Origin: Streptomyces regalis
GTDB lineage: Bacteria; Actinomycetota; Actinomycetes; Streptomycetales; Streptomycetaceae
Length of the DNA stretch: 64,000 nucleotides
Direction of reading: 5' to 3'
NCBI RefSeq assembly: GCF_001509475.1
Contig: NZ_LLZG01000220.1
Coordinates: 1 to 64,000, forward strand
Shown here: positions 16,258-25,811 of the stretch, in pieces
How the letters are laid out: each line of letters opens with the position of its first letter
How positions within the stretch are numbered: position 1 is the stretch's first letter
Program-made: the position numbers and the translations under genes
The notes under the pieces: model-generated
The model's database searches: none
What the model was told of the DNA's origin: nothing
Seen by the model: the letters and a program-made list of their open reading frames with translations, nothing else

Positions 16258-17757
16258 TTAATGACTCGCCCCGTTCGTCCCCAGCCATCCGGCCAGCTTG
16301 CCCCCGGCTCCCACGGCCCGTAGTCGCTTCTCCGCGGCGTCCCGTACCGGATCCGTGGCGACGACGAGCAGCTCGTCGCCGAGCCGCAGCACCGTCGTCG
16401 GCAGCGGAACGAACGATTTTCCGTCGCGGACGACGAGGGTGACGGCGGCCCCGGCGGGCAGCCGCAGCTCGTTGACCTCGACGCCGTGCATCTTCGAGCC
16501 CTCGGGGATCGCGACGGACAGCAGGTGTCCGCGCAGCCGCTCCAGCGGCGCCGACTCGATGCCGAGGTCGGCGGCCTCGGGGCCCTGGCCGAGGTGCAGC
16601 TTGCGGGCGAGCCAGGGCAGCGTCGGACCCTGCACCAGGGTGTAGACGACGACCAGGATGAAGACGATGTTGAAGATGCGGCGGCTGTCCTCGACGCCGC
16701 CCACCATGGGGATCGTCGCCAGGATGATGGGCACGGCGCCGCGCAGCCCGGCCCAGGACATCAGCGCCTGCTCCCGCCAGGGGACCCGGAACGGCGTCAG
16801 ACACGCGATGACGCTCAGCGGGCGGGCCACCATCGTCAGCACCAGCCCGATGACCAGCGCGGGCAGGATGTCGTCGCCCAGCTCGTGCGGGGTGACCAGC
16901 AGACCGAGCAGGACGAACATGCCGATCTGGGCGATCCAGCCGAGCCCGTCGGCGAACCCGCGCGTGGCCGGCCAGTGCGGCAGCCGCGCGTTGCCCATCA
17001 CCATCGCGGCCAGGTACACCGCCAGGAAGCCGCTGCCGTGCGCCGAGGCGCCCGCCGCGTACGCGGTGACGGCGATGGCCATGACGGCGATCGGATAGAG
17101 ACCGGAGGCGGGGAGCGCCACGTGCCTGAGGCCCCAGGCGCCGAGCCAGCCCACCGCGATGCCGATGGCCGCGCCGATGGCCAGCTCCAGTGCTATCTCG
17201 CCCAGCAGCACGTACCAGTGCTCGATCGGGCCGTGCTCGGAGAAGGCGACCACCAGGATGACCACGGGGGCGTCGTTGAAGCCGGACTCGGCCTCCAAGG
17301 TGCCCGTCACGCGCGAGGGCAGGGGGATCTTCCGCAGGACGGAGAAGACCGCGGCGGCGTCGGTCGAGGAGACGATCGCCCCGATGATGAGCGACTGCCG
17401 CCACTCCAGCCCGACCAGGTAGTGCGCGGCCGCCGCCGTGCCCCCGACGCTCACCGAGACCCCGACCAGTGCCAGCGCGGAGGCGGCCGGAAGGGCCGGC
17501 CTGATCTCCTTCCACTTCGTGCCGAGACCACCTTCGGCCAGGATCACGACCAGCGCCGCGTACCCGATGACCTGGGTCAGCTCGGCATCGTCGAAGCGGA
17601 TGCCACCGATTCCGTCCTGGCCCATGAGCACGCCGATGCCCAGGTACACGAGCAGGCTGGGGAGCCCGCTGCGCGAGGAGATCCGGACCGCTGCGACGGC
17701 AACGAGCAGGACGAGCGAGCAGACGAGCAGGAGCTGGTTGAGGTCGTGGACAGTCAG
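16258..17757 (-). CDS. CPA1-type K+/H+ antiporter with C-terminal TrkA_C (RCK_C) domain
   Basis: A protein of about 499 aa. Twelve or so TM helices (Na_H_Exchanger fold) include 'LVYLGIGVLMGQDGIGGI', 'VILAEGGLGTKWKEI', 'IGAIVSSTDAAAVFSVLR' and the ion-site motif 'GTLEAESGFNDAPVVI'. A cytoplasmic TrkA_C regulatory domain at the end has 'LRLPAGAAVTLVVRDGKSF' and 'LRLGDELLVVATD'. It probably extrudes K+ or Na+ in exchange for protons. The start is uncertain. Family N-termini look like '(M)TVHDLNQLLLVCSLV', which here would need a CTG at 17757, with GGGAAAGGGA placed about 8 nt upstream; in-frame GTG (17814) and ATG (17895) would add a charged leader. Confidence 0.9.
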   Translation of the reverse strand: MTVHDLNQLLLVCSLVLLVAVAAVRISSRSGLPSLLVYLGIGVLMGQDGIGGIRFDDAELTQVIGYAALVVILAEGGLGTKWKEIRPALPAASALALVGVSVSVGGTAAAAHYLVGLEWRQSLIIGAIVSSTDAAAVFSVLRKIPLPSRVTGTLEAESGFNDAPVVILVVAFSEHGPIEHWYVLLGEIALELAIGAAIGIAVGWLGAWGLRHVALPASGLYPIAVMAIAVTAYAAGASAHGSGFLAVYLAAMVMGNARLPHWPATRGFADGLGWIAQIGMFVLLGLLVTPHELGDDILPALVIGLVLTMVARPLSVIACLTPFRVPWREQALMSWAGLRGAVPIILATIPMVGGVEDSRRIFNIVFILVVVYTLVQGPTLPWLARKLHLGQGPEAADLGIESAPLERLRGHLLSVAIPEGSKMHGVEVNELRLPAGAAVTLVVRDGKSFVPLPTTVLRLGDELLVVATDPVRDAAEKRLRAVGAGGKLAGWLGTNGASH

Positions 17758-18016
17758 CGGCCGTTCCCTTTCCCTGGCCCGCGCACACGCGCGCGTGGGC
17801 TCACGTACATAGGACACGAAGTGGTGGTTCTCCGCACCCAAGTACTTCGTTACCTTACCTAACTCTTGACGATTTCTTGACGTTCGGCGGTGCATGACCG
17901 AACGTCCGTCCGTGCTGGTTCCCTACTCCGAGTCAAGTTGGACCGGGCCCTGCGCCTATGGTTGCTCCAGCACCAGAGGACCGCCTGCCGCTCGCGTTAG
18001 GACAGCAAGGACAGCG

Positions 18017-20794
18017 ATGCCCCCCAACACCACCGCCTCCACGGGTCAGCAGCCCGGCAAGTCCGGCAGGAAGAAGGGGCGCAGAGCCCGCCTGATCGTT
18101 CTCGTGCTGGTGCTGGGCCTCATCGGAGGCGTCACCGGCGGGGCGTACTGGTCCATCAGTACCGTCCGAGCCTCTTTCCCGCAGACCAAGGGCTCACTCA
18201 CGCTCGCAGGCCTGTCCGGGCCCGTCGACGTGAAGCGCGACTACTACGGCATCCCGCAGATCTACGCCTCCTCCGACGAGGACCTGTTCATGGCACAGGG
18301 CTACGTCCAGGCGCAGGACCGGTTCTACGAGATGGACGTGCGCCGTCACATGACGTCCGGGCGCCTGTCGGAGATGTTCGGCAAGAGCCAGGTCGACACC
18401 GACGAGTTCCTGCGCACGCTCGGCTGGGACCGGATCGCGCAGCAGGAGTACGACAAGACGCTGTCGGCCTCCACCAAGAAGTACCTCCAGGCCTACGCCA
18501 AGGGTGTCAACGCCTACCTGGACGGCAAGGACAACAAGGACATCTCCCTGGAGTACGCGGCCCTCGGGTTCACCAATGACTACAAGCCGGAGAAGTGGAC
18601 CCCGGTCGACTCGGTCTCCTGGCTGAAGGCGATGGCCTGGGACCTGCGCGGCAACATGCAGGACGAGATCGACCGCGCCCTGATGACCAGCCGCCTCGGC
18701 CCCAAGGAGATCGCGGACCTCTACCCGGACTACCCGTACAGCCGGAACAAGACGATCGTCCAGGCCGGCCAGTACGACGAGGCCACCAAGACGTTCCAGC
18801 AGAACGGCGGCACGTCCTCCGCGGGCGCGGGTTCGTCCACGGGGTCCACGAGCGGCACGGCGGGCACGGGCGCCGGCTCGGGCACCGCCGGCCTGCAGAG
18901 CCAGCTGTCGGGCCTGCAGAACGTCCTGGACGACCTCCCGACGGCCGTCGGCGTGAACGGCAACGGCATCGGCTCCAACTCCTGGGTGGTCCGCGGCAAG
19001 CACACGATCACCGGCAAGCCGCTGCTGGCCAACGACCCGCACCTGTCGGCGTCGCTGCCGTCCGTCTGGTACCAGATGGGCCTGCACTGCCGCTTGGTCT
19101 CCAGCAAGTGCCAGTACGACGTCAGCGGCTACACCTTCGCGGGCATGCCCGGCGTGGTCATCGGCCACAACCAGAACATCGCCTGGGGCATGACCAACTC
19201 CGGCGTCGACGTCACCGACCTCTACCTGGAGAAGCTCTCCGGCGACGGCTACCTGTACGACGACAAGACGGTGCCCTTCATCACGCGCGAGGAGACCATC
19301 AAGGTCGCCGGCGGCACGCCCAAGAAGATCGTGGTCCGGGAGACCAAGGACGGGATGCCCCTGCTGTCCGACCGCAGCAGCGAGCTCGTGAAGGTCGGCC
19401 GGAAGGCCACCGTCGATACCGCCGCCCCCGACCGCGGCGACGGCTACGGCATCGCGCTGCGCTGGACCGCGCTGAGCCCGGGCACCACCATGGACGCCGT
19501 CTTCGCCATGGACAGGGCGGCGGACTGGAGCGACTTCCGCGCCGCGGCCGCCCTGTTCGACGTGCCCTCGCAGAACATGATCTACGCCGACACCAAGGAC
19601 AACATCGGCTACACGCTGCCCGGAAAGATCCCCACGCGCGCGCAGGGCTACGACGGCTCCGTCCCGGCACCGGGCTGGGACTCCAGGTCCCGCTGGACCG
19701 GCTACATCGCCGAGGACGAGCTGCCGTACGAGTACAACCCGTCCCGCGGCTACATCGTCACCGCCAACCAGGCCGTGGTCGACAAGGCCAAGTACCCCTA
19801 CACGCTCACCACGGACTGGGGTTACGGCGCCCGCAGCCAGCGCATCACCGATCTGATCCAGTCGAAGATCGACGACGGCGGCAAGATCTCCACCGACGAC
19901 ATGCGTCAGATGCAGCTCGACAACAGCAGCGAGATCGCCAAGCTGCTCGTGCCCAAGCTGCTGAAGATCGACATCGAGGACAAGGACGTCCGTCAGGCGC
20001 AGGAGCTCCTGGAGGGCTGGGACTATACCCAGGACGCCGACTCGGCGGCGGCCGCCTACTTCAACTCGGTCTGGCGCAACATCCTCAAGCTCGCCTTCGG
20101 CAACAAGCTGCCCAAGGAGCTGCGGGTCGAGGGCCAGTGCCTGTGGGTCGATCCCGTGAACACGACCGGCCCCGCGGACGAGACGCAGAAGGTGCGCGAG
20201 TGCGGTGAGCGCGAGGCCGACCAGGCGCAGCCGGACGGTGGCGACCGCTGGTTCGAGGCCGTGCGCACTCTCATGGAGGACCCGAAGAGCGACTGGTGGA
20301 CCACACCCAAGTCGCTCACCCGGCCGGGCGCGGCGCACAACCGTGACGACCTGTTCAAGCGCGCCATGATCGACGCCCGCTGGGAGCTGACCGCCAAGCT
20401 CGGCAAGGACATCGACACCTGGAGCTGGGGCCGGCTGCACCGCCTGTTCCTGAAGAACCAGACCCTCGGCACGGAGGGTCCCAGCTTCCTGCAGTACGTC
20501 CTCAACCGCGGCCCCTGGAAGCTCAGCGGCGGCGAGGCCACGGTCAACGCCTCGGGCTGGAACGCCGCCGGCGGCTACGGCGTCGTGTGGGTGCCGTCGA
20601 TGCGGATGGTGGTCAACCTCGGCGACCTCGACAAGTCGAAGTGGATCAACCTCACCGGCGCCTCCGGGCACGCCTACAGCGCCCACTACACCGACCAGAC
20701 GGACAAGTGGGCCGACGGTGAACTGCTCGACTGGTCCTTCTCGGACGGCGCGGTCGACGAGGGCACCAGCGACACCCTGGTGCTCAAGCCGTGA
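18017..20794 (+). CDS. Penicillin-acylase-family Ntn hydrolase, membrane-anchored precursor
   Basis: A 925-aa precursor of the penicillin G acylase / AHL acylase family. A signal-anchor helix sits near residues 30-50 ('LIVLVLVLGLIGGVTGG'). The alpha-subunit region ('KRDYYGIPQIYASSDEDLF') is followed by a Gly/Ser/Thr-rich spacer (about 270-300) and the beta-subunit. The beta-subunit nucleophile is Ser320 in 'GIGSNSWVV', exposed by autocleavage. 'KPLLANDPHLSASLPSVWYQ' and 'GMTNSGVDVTDLY' are family blocks. ATG at 18017 has AGCAAGGA upstream. The substrate is unknown; relatives act on N-acyl homoserine lactones, aculeacins or penicillins. Confidence 0.93.
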   Translation: MPPNTTASTGQQPGKSGRKKGRRARLIVLVLVLGLIGGVTGGAYWSISTVRASFPQTKGSLTLAGLSGPVDVKRDYYGIPQIYASSDEDLFMAQGYVQAQDRFYEMDVRRHMTSGRLSEMFGKSQVDTDEFLRTLGWDRIAQQEYDKTLSASTKKYLQAYAKGVNAYLDGKDNKDISLEYAALGFTNDYKPEKWTPVDSVSWLKAMAWDLRGNMQDEIDRALMTSRLGPKEIADLYPDYPYSRNKTIVQAGQYDEATKTFQQNGGTSSAGAGSSTGSTSGTAGTGAGSGTAGLQSQLSGLQNVLDDLPTAVGVNGNGIGSNSWVVRGKHTITGKPLLANDPHLSASLPSVWYQMGLHCRLVSSKCQYDVSGYTFAGMPGVVIGHNQNIAWGMTNSGVDVTDLYLEKLSGDGYLYDDKTVPFITREETIKVAGGTPKKIVVRETKDGMPLLSDRSSELVKVGRKATVDTAAPDRGDGYGIALRWTALSPGTTMDAVFAMDRAADWSDFRAAAALFDVPSQNMIYADTKDNIGYTLPGKIPTRAQGYDGSVPAPGWDSRSRWTGYIAEDELPYEYNPSRGYIVTANQAVVDKAKYPYTLTTDWGYGARSQRITDLIQSKIDDGGKISTDDMRQMQLDNSSEIAKLLVPKLLKIDIEDKDVRQAQELLEGWDYTQDADSAAAAYFNSVWRNILKLAFGNKLPKELRVEGQCLWVDPVNTTGPADETQKVRECGEREADQAQPDGGDRWFEAVRTLMEDPKSDWWTTPKSLTRPGAAHNRDDLFKRAMIDARWELTAKLGKDIDTWSWGRLHRLFLKNQTLGTEGPSFLQYVLNRGPWKLSGGEATVNASGWNAAGGYGVVWVPSMRMVVNLGDLDKSKWINLTGASGHAYSAHYTDQTDKWADGELLDWSFSDGAVDEGTSDTLVLKP

Positions 20795-20816
20795 CCCGGT
20801 GACGGTCGAACGACCG

Positions 20817-20850
20817 AAGGGGCCCTCAACGCGCGCGTGGAGGGCCCCTT
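20817..20850 (+). terminator. Terminator after the acylase gene
   Basis: An 11-bp perfect stem (AAGGGGCCCTC and complement) with a 12-nt loop lies 23 nt after the stop. It ends just before the convergent cyclo-ligase gene and may serve both. Confidence 0.75.
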
Positions 20851-20867
20851 CGCATGAGGGGCGCGGT

Positions 20868-21488
20868 TCAGGGCTCCCGGAAGCGGCGCGTGGCCGACGG
20901 CGTCACCACCGCGTGCACCGGCCGGTCGTGCGGCTCTGCAGGGACGCGCTCGACGACCTCGGAGTCGTACAGCAGCACCACGAGCGAGGGATGGGCGCCC
21001 GCGCCTTCCAGCCGGGCGAGGACGCGGTCGTACGACCCCCCGCCGCGCCCCAGACGCATCCCGCGCGCGTCGACCGCGAGGCCCGGCAGCAGCACGACGT
21101 CGGCGTCGGTCACGGCGTCCGGGCCGAGGCGTTCGCCGGTGGGCTCGAAGAGGGCCATCTTTCCGCCGTGTTGGACGCGGGCGAGGGAGTTCTCTCCCGC
21201 GTACGCGCCCCAGTCGAGGTCGTTGTCGGGCAGCAGGGCGGGCAGCAGGACACGCACGCCCCGCGCGCGCAGTGCGTCCAGCAGCGCGAGCGTGCCGGGT
21301 TCACTCCCCACGGAGACGTACGCCGCCACCGTGCGCGCATGCGCCAGCTCGGGCAGCTCCAGCGCCCGCTCCGCCAGCGCGGCTGCCGATGCCTGCATGT
21401 CAACCGCCGTCAACCTGCTCCTCACCGCGAGGAACTCTCGCCGCAACATTCGCTTGTCAGTCTCGGCCGGACGCCCGATGTGACTCAC
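20868..21488 (-). CDS. 5-formyltetrahydrofolate cyclo-ligase
   Basis: A 206-aa enzyme converting 5-formyl-THF to 5,10-methenyl-THF with ATP. It contains the N-terminal 'KRMLRREFLAVRSRL', 'VAAYVSVGSEPGTLALL', and the nucleotide-binding C-terminal block 'VLLPGLAVDARGMRLGRG' followed by 'GGSYDRVLA'. The GTG at 21488 ('VSHIGRPAETDKR') is preferred to the more distant upstream starts. It is divergent from galU with about 95 bp between starts. Confidence 0.92.
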   Translation of the reverse strand: MSHIGRPAETDKRMLRREFLAVRSRLTAVDMQASAAALAERALELPELAHARTVAAYVSVGSEPGTLALLDALRARGVRVLLPALLPDNDLDWGAYAGENSLARVQHGGKMALFEPTGERLGPDAVTDADVVLLPGLAVDARGMRLGRGGGSYDRVLARLEGAGAHPSLVVLLYDSEVVERVPAEPHDRPVHAVVTPSATRRFREP

Positions 21489-21582
21489 TGGTCGTTCCCG
21501 AACCCTTCCTAATGGGCTCATATGAGAGCCAATTAACCGGAGCCTCAGATTCCCTGTTAAGGCACCGGATATGGTGGCGGGC

Positions 21583-22485
21583 ATGACTCAGTCGCACCCT
21601 CGGATCAGCAAGGCTGTCATCCCCGCAGCAGGCCTGGGTACCCGCTTCCTGCCGGCCACCAAAGCCACTCCCAAGGAGATGCTGCCGGTCGTCGACAAGC
21701 CGGCGATCCAGTACGTGGTCGAAGAGGCCGTCTCCGCCGGTCTCGACGACGTCCTCATGATCACGGGCCGCAACAAGCGCCCCCTGGAGGACCACTTCGA
21801 CCGCAACTACGAGCTGGAATCGGCCCTGCAGAAGAAGGGCGACGCCGGCCGGCTCGCGAAGGTGCAGGAGTCCAGCGACCTCGCGACCATGCACTACGTC
21901 CGCCAGGGCGATCCCAGGGGTCTCGGCCACGCCGTCCTGTGTGCCGCCCCGCACGTCGGCCACGAGCCCTTCGCCGTCCTGCTCGGCGACGACCTGATCG
22001 ACCCGCGCGACCCCCTGCTCAAGCGGATGGTCGAGGTGCAGGAGCAGCACGGCGGCAGCGTCATCGCGCTCATGGAGGTCGCGCCCGAGCAGATCCACCT
22101 CTACGGGTGTGCGGCCGTCGACCCCACTCAGGACAGCGACGTGGTCAAGGTCCACGACCTGGTCGAGAAGCCCGCCGCCGCGGACGCCCCGTCGAACTAC
22201 GCGATCATCGGCCGCTACGTCCTCGACCCGGCCATCTTCGACATACTGCGCAAGACCGAGCCGGGCCGCGGCGGCGAGATCCAGCTCACCGACGCTCTCC
22301 AGCAGCTCTCGCAGGACGAGAAGGTCGGCGGCCCGGTGCACGGCGTCGTCTTCAAGGGGCGCCGCTATGACACCGGTGACCGCGGTGACTATCTGCGTGC
22401 CATTGTCAGACTCGCATGCGAACGTGAAGACCTGGGCCCGGACTTCCGGACCTGGCTTCGCAGTTACGTAGCCGAGGAGATGTAG
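21583..22485 (+). CDS. galU: UTP--glucose-1-phosphate uridylyltransferase
   Basis: A 300-aa enzyme making UDP-glucose for wall polymers, trehalose and glycans. The N-terminal nucleotide-binding loop is 'AVIPAAGLGTRFLPATKATP' with 'KEMLPVVDKPAIQYVVEEA'. 'AVLLGDDLIDPRDPLL' and 'YDTGDRGDYLRAIVRLA' are further GalU blocks. ATG at 21583 (MTQSHPRISKAVIPAAG) is preferred to an in-frame ATG four codons upstream. The downstream glp gene starts after a 4-nt gap, so the two are coupled. Confidence 0.95.
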   Translation: MTQSHPRISKAVIPAAGLGTRFLPATKATPKEMLPVVDKPAIQYVVEEAVSAGLDDVLMITGRNKRPLEDHFDRNYELESALQKKGDAGRLAKVQESSDLATMHYVRQGDPRGLGHAVLCAAPHVGHEPFAVLLGDDLIDPRDPLLKRMVEVQEQHGGSVIALMEVAPEQIHLYGCAAVDPTQDSDVVKVHDLVEKPAAADAPSNYAIIGRYVLDPAIFDILRKTEPGRGGEIQLTDALQQLSQDEKVGGPVHGVVFKGRRYDTGDRGDYLRAIVRLACEREDLGPDFRTWLRSYVAEEM

Positions 22486-22489
22486 CAAT

Positions 22490-23812
22490 TTGAGCACCGC
22501 CGCGACCCGCCCTGCCGGCCAGGACCACCTCTGGTCGGTGGACGAACACCTGGAGGACATCCTCACGACCGTCCGCCCCCTGGAACCCATCGAGCTGCAA
22601 CTGCTCGACGCCCAGGGCTGTGTCCTGGTCGAGGACGTCACGGTGCCGGTCTCCCTGCCGCCGTTCGACAACAGCTCCATGGACGGGTACGCGGTGCGGG
22701 TCGCGGATGTCGTGGGCGCGAGCGAGGAGTTCCCTGCCGTCCTGGAGGTCGTCGGGGACGTCGCGGCGGGCCAGGCCGACCTGCTCCAGGTGGGCCCCGG
22801 CCAGGCCGCCCGCATCATGACCGGCGCCCCGCTGCCGCCCGGCGCCGAAACCGTCGTACCGGTGGAGTGGACCGACGGCGGCCTCGGCGAGGGCCCGGTG
22901 ACCGGGATGCAGGCCCGCAGCCTGGCCCCCGAGGGTGCCCACGGCCAGGTGCACATCTACCGTCCGGCCGAGGCACGCGCGCACGTACGCGCGACGGGCA
23001 GCGACGTGAAGTCCGGCGACCGCGCCCTCGAAGCCGGCACGATCCTCGGTCCGCCGCAGATCGCGCTGCTCGCCGCGATCGGCCGCGGCACGGTACGCGT
23101 GCGCCCCCGCCCACGCGTGGTCGTCATGTCCACCGGCAGCGAACTCGTCCAGCCCGACGAGGACCTGGGCCAGGGCCAGATCTACGACTCCAACAGCTTC
23201 GCCCTCACCGCCGCGGCCCGTGACGCCGGCGCCATCGCCTACCGCGTGGGCGCCGTCGCCGACGACGCCGAGACCCTGCGCTCCACGATCGAGGACCAGC
23301 TCGTCCGCGCCGACCTCATGGTCACCACCGGCGGCGTGAGCGTCGGGGCGTACGACGTCGTCAAGGAGGCGCTGTCCCACGTCGGCGACGAGGACGAGGC
23401 CGGCAGCGGCATCGACTTCCGCAAGCTCGCCATGCAGCCCGGCAAGCCCCAGGGCTTCGGCTCCATCGGCCCCGACCACACCCCGCTGCTCGCCCTCCCG
23501 GGCAACCCGGTGTCGTCGTACGTCTCCTTCGAACTGTTCGTGCGTCCCGCGATCCGCACCCTGATGGGCCTGGAGGACGTCCACCGCCCGCGGACGACCG
23601 CGACCCTGGCGGCGGACGAGGCGCTGAGCTCGCCGAAGGGGCGCAGACAGTTCCTGCGCGGGACGTATGCCGAGGGCGCGGTGCGGCCGGTCGGCGGCGC
23701 CGGATCCCACCTGATCGCGGCCCTCGCGCACGCGGACGCGCTGATCGTGGTCCCCGAGGACGTGGAGAGCGTCGAGCCCGGCACCGAGGTCGAGGTGGTC
23801 CTGCTCGGCTGA
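22490..23812 (+). CDS. glp: Gephyrin-like molybdotransferase Glp (MoeA family)
   Basis: A 440-aa MoeA/gephyrin-like protein. MoeA domain blocks are '[18 protein letters not shown]' near residue 60, '[19 protein letters not shown]', '[18 protein letters not shown]', '[16 protein letters not shown]', '[17 protein letters not shown]' and '[19 protein letters not shown]'. The family catalyses molybdate insertion into molybdopterin. In Corynebacterium the paralogue linked to glpR was shown to bind FtsZ and to act in division. The TTG start at 22490 is supported by GAGGAGA 10 nt upstream and by family N-termini. The Glp assignment over plain MoeA rests on position in the galU-...-glpR run. Confidence 0.88.
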   Translation: MSTAATRPAGQDHLWSVDEHLEDILTTVRPLEPIELQLLDAQGCVLVEDVTVPVSLPPFDNSSMDGYAVRVADVVGASEEFPAVLEVVGDVAAGQADLLQVGPGQAARIMTGAPLPPGAETVVPVEWTDGGLGEGPVTGMQARSLAPEGAHGQVHIYRPAEARAHVRATGSDVKSGDRALEAGTILGPPQIALLAAIGRGTVRVRPRPRVVVMSTGSELVQPDEDLGQGQIYDSNSFALTAAARDAGAIAYRVGAVADDAETLRSTIEDQLVRADLMVTTGGVSVGAYDVVKEALSHVGDEDEAGSGIDFRKLAMQPGKPQGFGSIGPDHTPLLALPGNPVSSYVSFELFVRPAIRTLMGLEDVHRPRTTATLAADEALSSPKGRRQFLRGTYAEGAVRPVGGAGSHLIAALAHADALIVVPEDVESVEPGTEVEVVLLG

Positions 23813-23898
23813 GCGGGCCTGCTTGGCGGTACCGTGTCGCGCACAGCAGGCCCGTGCGCCGCACCGCGACGGGCCCGGACCGGGAGCGCCACACGATC

Positions 23899-24426
23899 AT
23901 GACTGTGCCTTCCCGGGGGGAGACCCCCGGATCCCCTGCGCAGGACCCATCCACGCAGGACCACCTCACACACATCGACGACGCGGGCGCGGCCCGCATG
24001 GTCGATGTCTCCGAGAAGGACGTGACCGCGCGCACCGCTCGCGCCAGCGGACGCGTCCTCGTCGCGCCCCGCGTGGTCGAGCTGCTGCGCGGCGAGGGGG
24101 TCCCCAAGGGCGACGCCCTCGCCACCGCGCGCATCGCGGGCATCATGGGCGCCAAACGCACCCCTGACCTGATCCCGCTCTGTCACCCGTTGTCGGTGTC
24201 CGGTGTGAAACTGGATCTGTCGGTCGCGGACGACGCCGTGGAGATCGTGGCCACCGTGAAGACGACGGACCGCACGGGCGTCGAGATGGAGGCCCTCACC
24301 GCGGTCTCCGTCGCCGCGCTCACCGTGATCGACATGGTGAAGGCGGTCGACAAGGGAGCGGTCATCACGGACGTACGGGTCGAGGAGAAGACGGGCGGCA
24401 AGTCGGGCGACTGGAGCCGGGCATGA
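23899..24426 (+). CDS. moaC: Cyclic pyranopterin monophosphate synthase
   Basis: A 175-aa enzyme of molybdenum-cofactor synthesis step 1. Diagnostic blocks are '[19 protein letters not shown]', '[20 protein letters not shown]' with '[13 protein letters not shown]', and '[20 protein letters not shown]' with '[14 protein letters not shown]'. The N-terminus has about 28 extra, probably disordered residues; ATG at 23899. It overlaps mogA by 4 bases (ATGA), showing translational coupling. moaA and other cofactor genes are not in the window. Confidence 0.95.
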   Translation: MTVPSRGETPGSPAQDPSTQDHLTHIDDAGAARMVDVSEKDVTARTARASGRVLVAPRVVELLRGEGVPKGDALATARIAGIMGAKRTPDLIPLCHPLSVSGVKLDLSVADDAVEIVATVKTTDRTGVEMEALTAVSVAALTVIDMVKAVDKGAVITDVRVEEKTGGKSGDWSRA

Positions 24427-24959
24427 CTCTGGATGTTTCGGTCGGCGGTGCGCTGGTCGCGCCGTATGCCGCCTTGGTCATCACCGCCTCCAACAGGGCC
24501 GCCGCCGGGATCTACGAGGACAAGGGCGGCCCGCTGATCGCCGAGGGCCTGAAGGGCTTCGGCTTCGCCGTCGACGGCCCGCAGGTCGTCCCCGACGGCG
24601 ACCCCGTCGAGGCCGCCCTGTGCGCGGGCGTCGAAGCCGGCTACGACGCCATCGTCACCACCGGCGGCACCGGCATCTCGCCCACCGACCGCACCCCCGA
24701 GGCGACCCGCGCGGTGATCGACTACGAGGTACCGGGCATTCCCGAGGCGATCAGGGCGTTCGGACGGGAGAAGGTGCCCACGGCGGCGCTGTCCCGGGGG
24801 ATCGCCGGAGTCGCCGGGAGCACCCTGATCATCAACCTGCCCGGTTCCAGCGGCGGGGTGAAGGACGGCCTGGCCGTCCTGGAGTCCCTCCTGATCCACG
24901 CCGTCGACCAGATCCGCGGCGGCGACCACCCCAGACCCAGCAGCGGGGGTGCGAGCTGA
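24423..24959 (+). CDS. mogA: MogA/MoaB-family molybdopterin adenylyltransferase
   Basis: A 178-aa protein of the MoCF-binding fold that adenylates molybdopterin before metal insertion. '[20 protein letters not shown]' is close to the MoaB/Mog N-terminus. The nucleotide-binding motif is '[20 protein letters not shown]'. '[19 protein letters not shown]' with '[14 protein letters not shown]' closes the protein. It overlaps moaC at its start and the next gene at its end, all in one operon. Confidence 0.93.
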   Translation: MTLDVSVGGALVAPYAALVITASNRAAAGIYEDKGGPLIAEGLKGFGFAVDGPQVVPDGDPVEAALCAGVEAGYDAIVTTGGTGISPTDRTPEATRAVIDYEVPGIPEAIRAFGREKVPTAALSRGIAGVAGSTLIINLPGSSGGVKDGLAVLESLLIHAVDQIRGGDHPRPSSGGAS

Positions 24960-25615
24960 ACAGCCCATCCTGGCCCGTCGTGCTGGGGGACGGCGATGTC
25001 GTCCTCCGGCCGATAAAGATGCGCGACCAACGGGCCTGGCGCGAGGTCAACCGGCGCAACCGGGACTGGCTGCGCCCCTGGGAGGCGACCATTCCGCCGC
25101 CCACGCCCAGCGGGCCGATCGCGCACCGGCCGACCTACCGGCAGATGGTCCGGCATCTGCGGTCCGAGGCGAACTCGGGCCGGATGCTGCCGTTCGTCAT
25201 CGAGTACCAGGGGCGGCTGGTCGGGCAGTTGACGGTCGCCGGGATCACCTGGGGCTCGATGTGTTCGGGGCACGTCGGTTACTGGGTGGACGAGGCGGTG
25301 GCGGGGCGCGGGGTGATGCCGACCGCCGTGGCGCTCGCCGTGGACCACTGTTTCCGCACCGTCGGTCTGCACCGCATCGAGGTCTGCATTCGCCCCGAGA
25401 ACCGCCCGAGCCGTCGGGTCGTGGAGAAACTCGGATTCCGCGAGGAGGGGCTGCGTCCACGGTATCTCCACATCGACGGAGCCTGGCGGGACCATCTCGT
25501 CTTCGCGCTCACGGCGGAAGAGGTGCCGGAAGGGTTGCTGAGCCGCTGGCACCGGGCAGGCTCTCAGCAGGCGCCGCACTCGAAGCCGCAGAACACCCAG
25601 GGGAATCCCGCCTAG
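24956..25615 (+). CDS. RimJ/RimL-type GNAT N-acetyltransferase
   Basis: An acetyltransferase of about 219 aa that uses acetyl-CoA. It has 'VLGDGDVVLRPIKMRDQRAW', 'FVIEYQGRLVGQLTVAGITW', 'GYWVDEAVAGRGVMPTAVAL', 'LHRIEVCIRPENRPSRRVVE' and 'KLGFREEGLRPRYLHIDGAW'. These are typical of protein N-alpha acetyltransferases of the RimJ class. No ATG lies near the expected N-terminus. A CTG at 24956 would overlap the mogA stop as CTGA and has GGGGGTG upstream; the alternative is GTG at 24980. Its place between mogA and glpR is conserved in many actinobacteria, as I recall. Confidence 0.85.
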   Translation: MNSPSWPVVLGDGDVVLRPIKMRDQRAWREVNRRNRDWLRPWEATIPPPTPSGPIAHRPTYRQMVRHLRSEANSGRMLPFVIEYQGRLVGQLTVAGITWGSMCSGHVGYWVDEAVAGRGVMPTAVALAVDHCFRTVGLHRIEVCIRPENRPSRRVVEKLGFREEGLRPRYLHIDGAWRDHLVFALTAEEVPEGLLSRWHRAGSQQAPHSKPQNTQGNPA

Positions 25616-25645
25616 CCGGGAAGGAGCCCGGGGAATTGAATAAGT

Positions 25646-25739
25646 GTTCGAAATTGATCGCCGGATGACCGGCTCAGGGCATTAAATTCGCGCCCTCGGT
25701 GGGCTGCTGATCGCATCGGTCACAAAAAAAGTTCGAAAT
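25646..25739 (+). promoter_or_regulatory. AT-rich promoter region of glpR with repeated GTTCGAAAT
   Basis: The 196-bp gap before glpR is unusually AT-rich. It holds GTTCGAAAT at 25646-25654 and 25731-25739, each around a TTCGAA palindrome, and a run of seven A's (25724-25730). This suggests a separate promoter for glpR. The binder is unknown. Confidence 0.35.
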
Positions 25740-25811
25740 ATCAGCCAGATCGTGCGACACACCGGCTCAATTGGCAGATGGCCTCACGCAAACCCCTCTA
25801 CCGTGTGAGGC

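Noticed and set aside
16067-16261. 64-codon plus-strand frame between the MFS and antiporter genes
   Set aside because: Short, no ribosome-binding site, covers an inverted repeat and promoter region.
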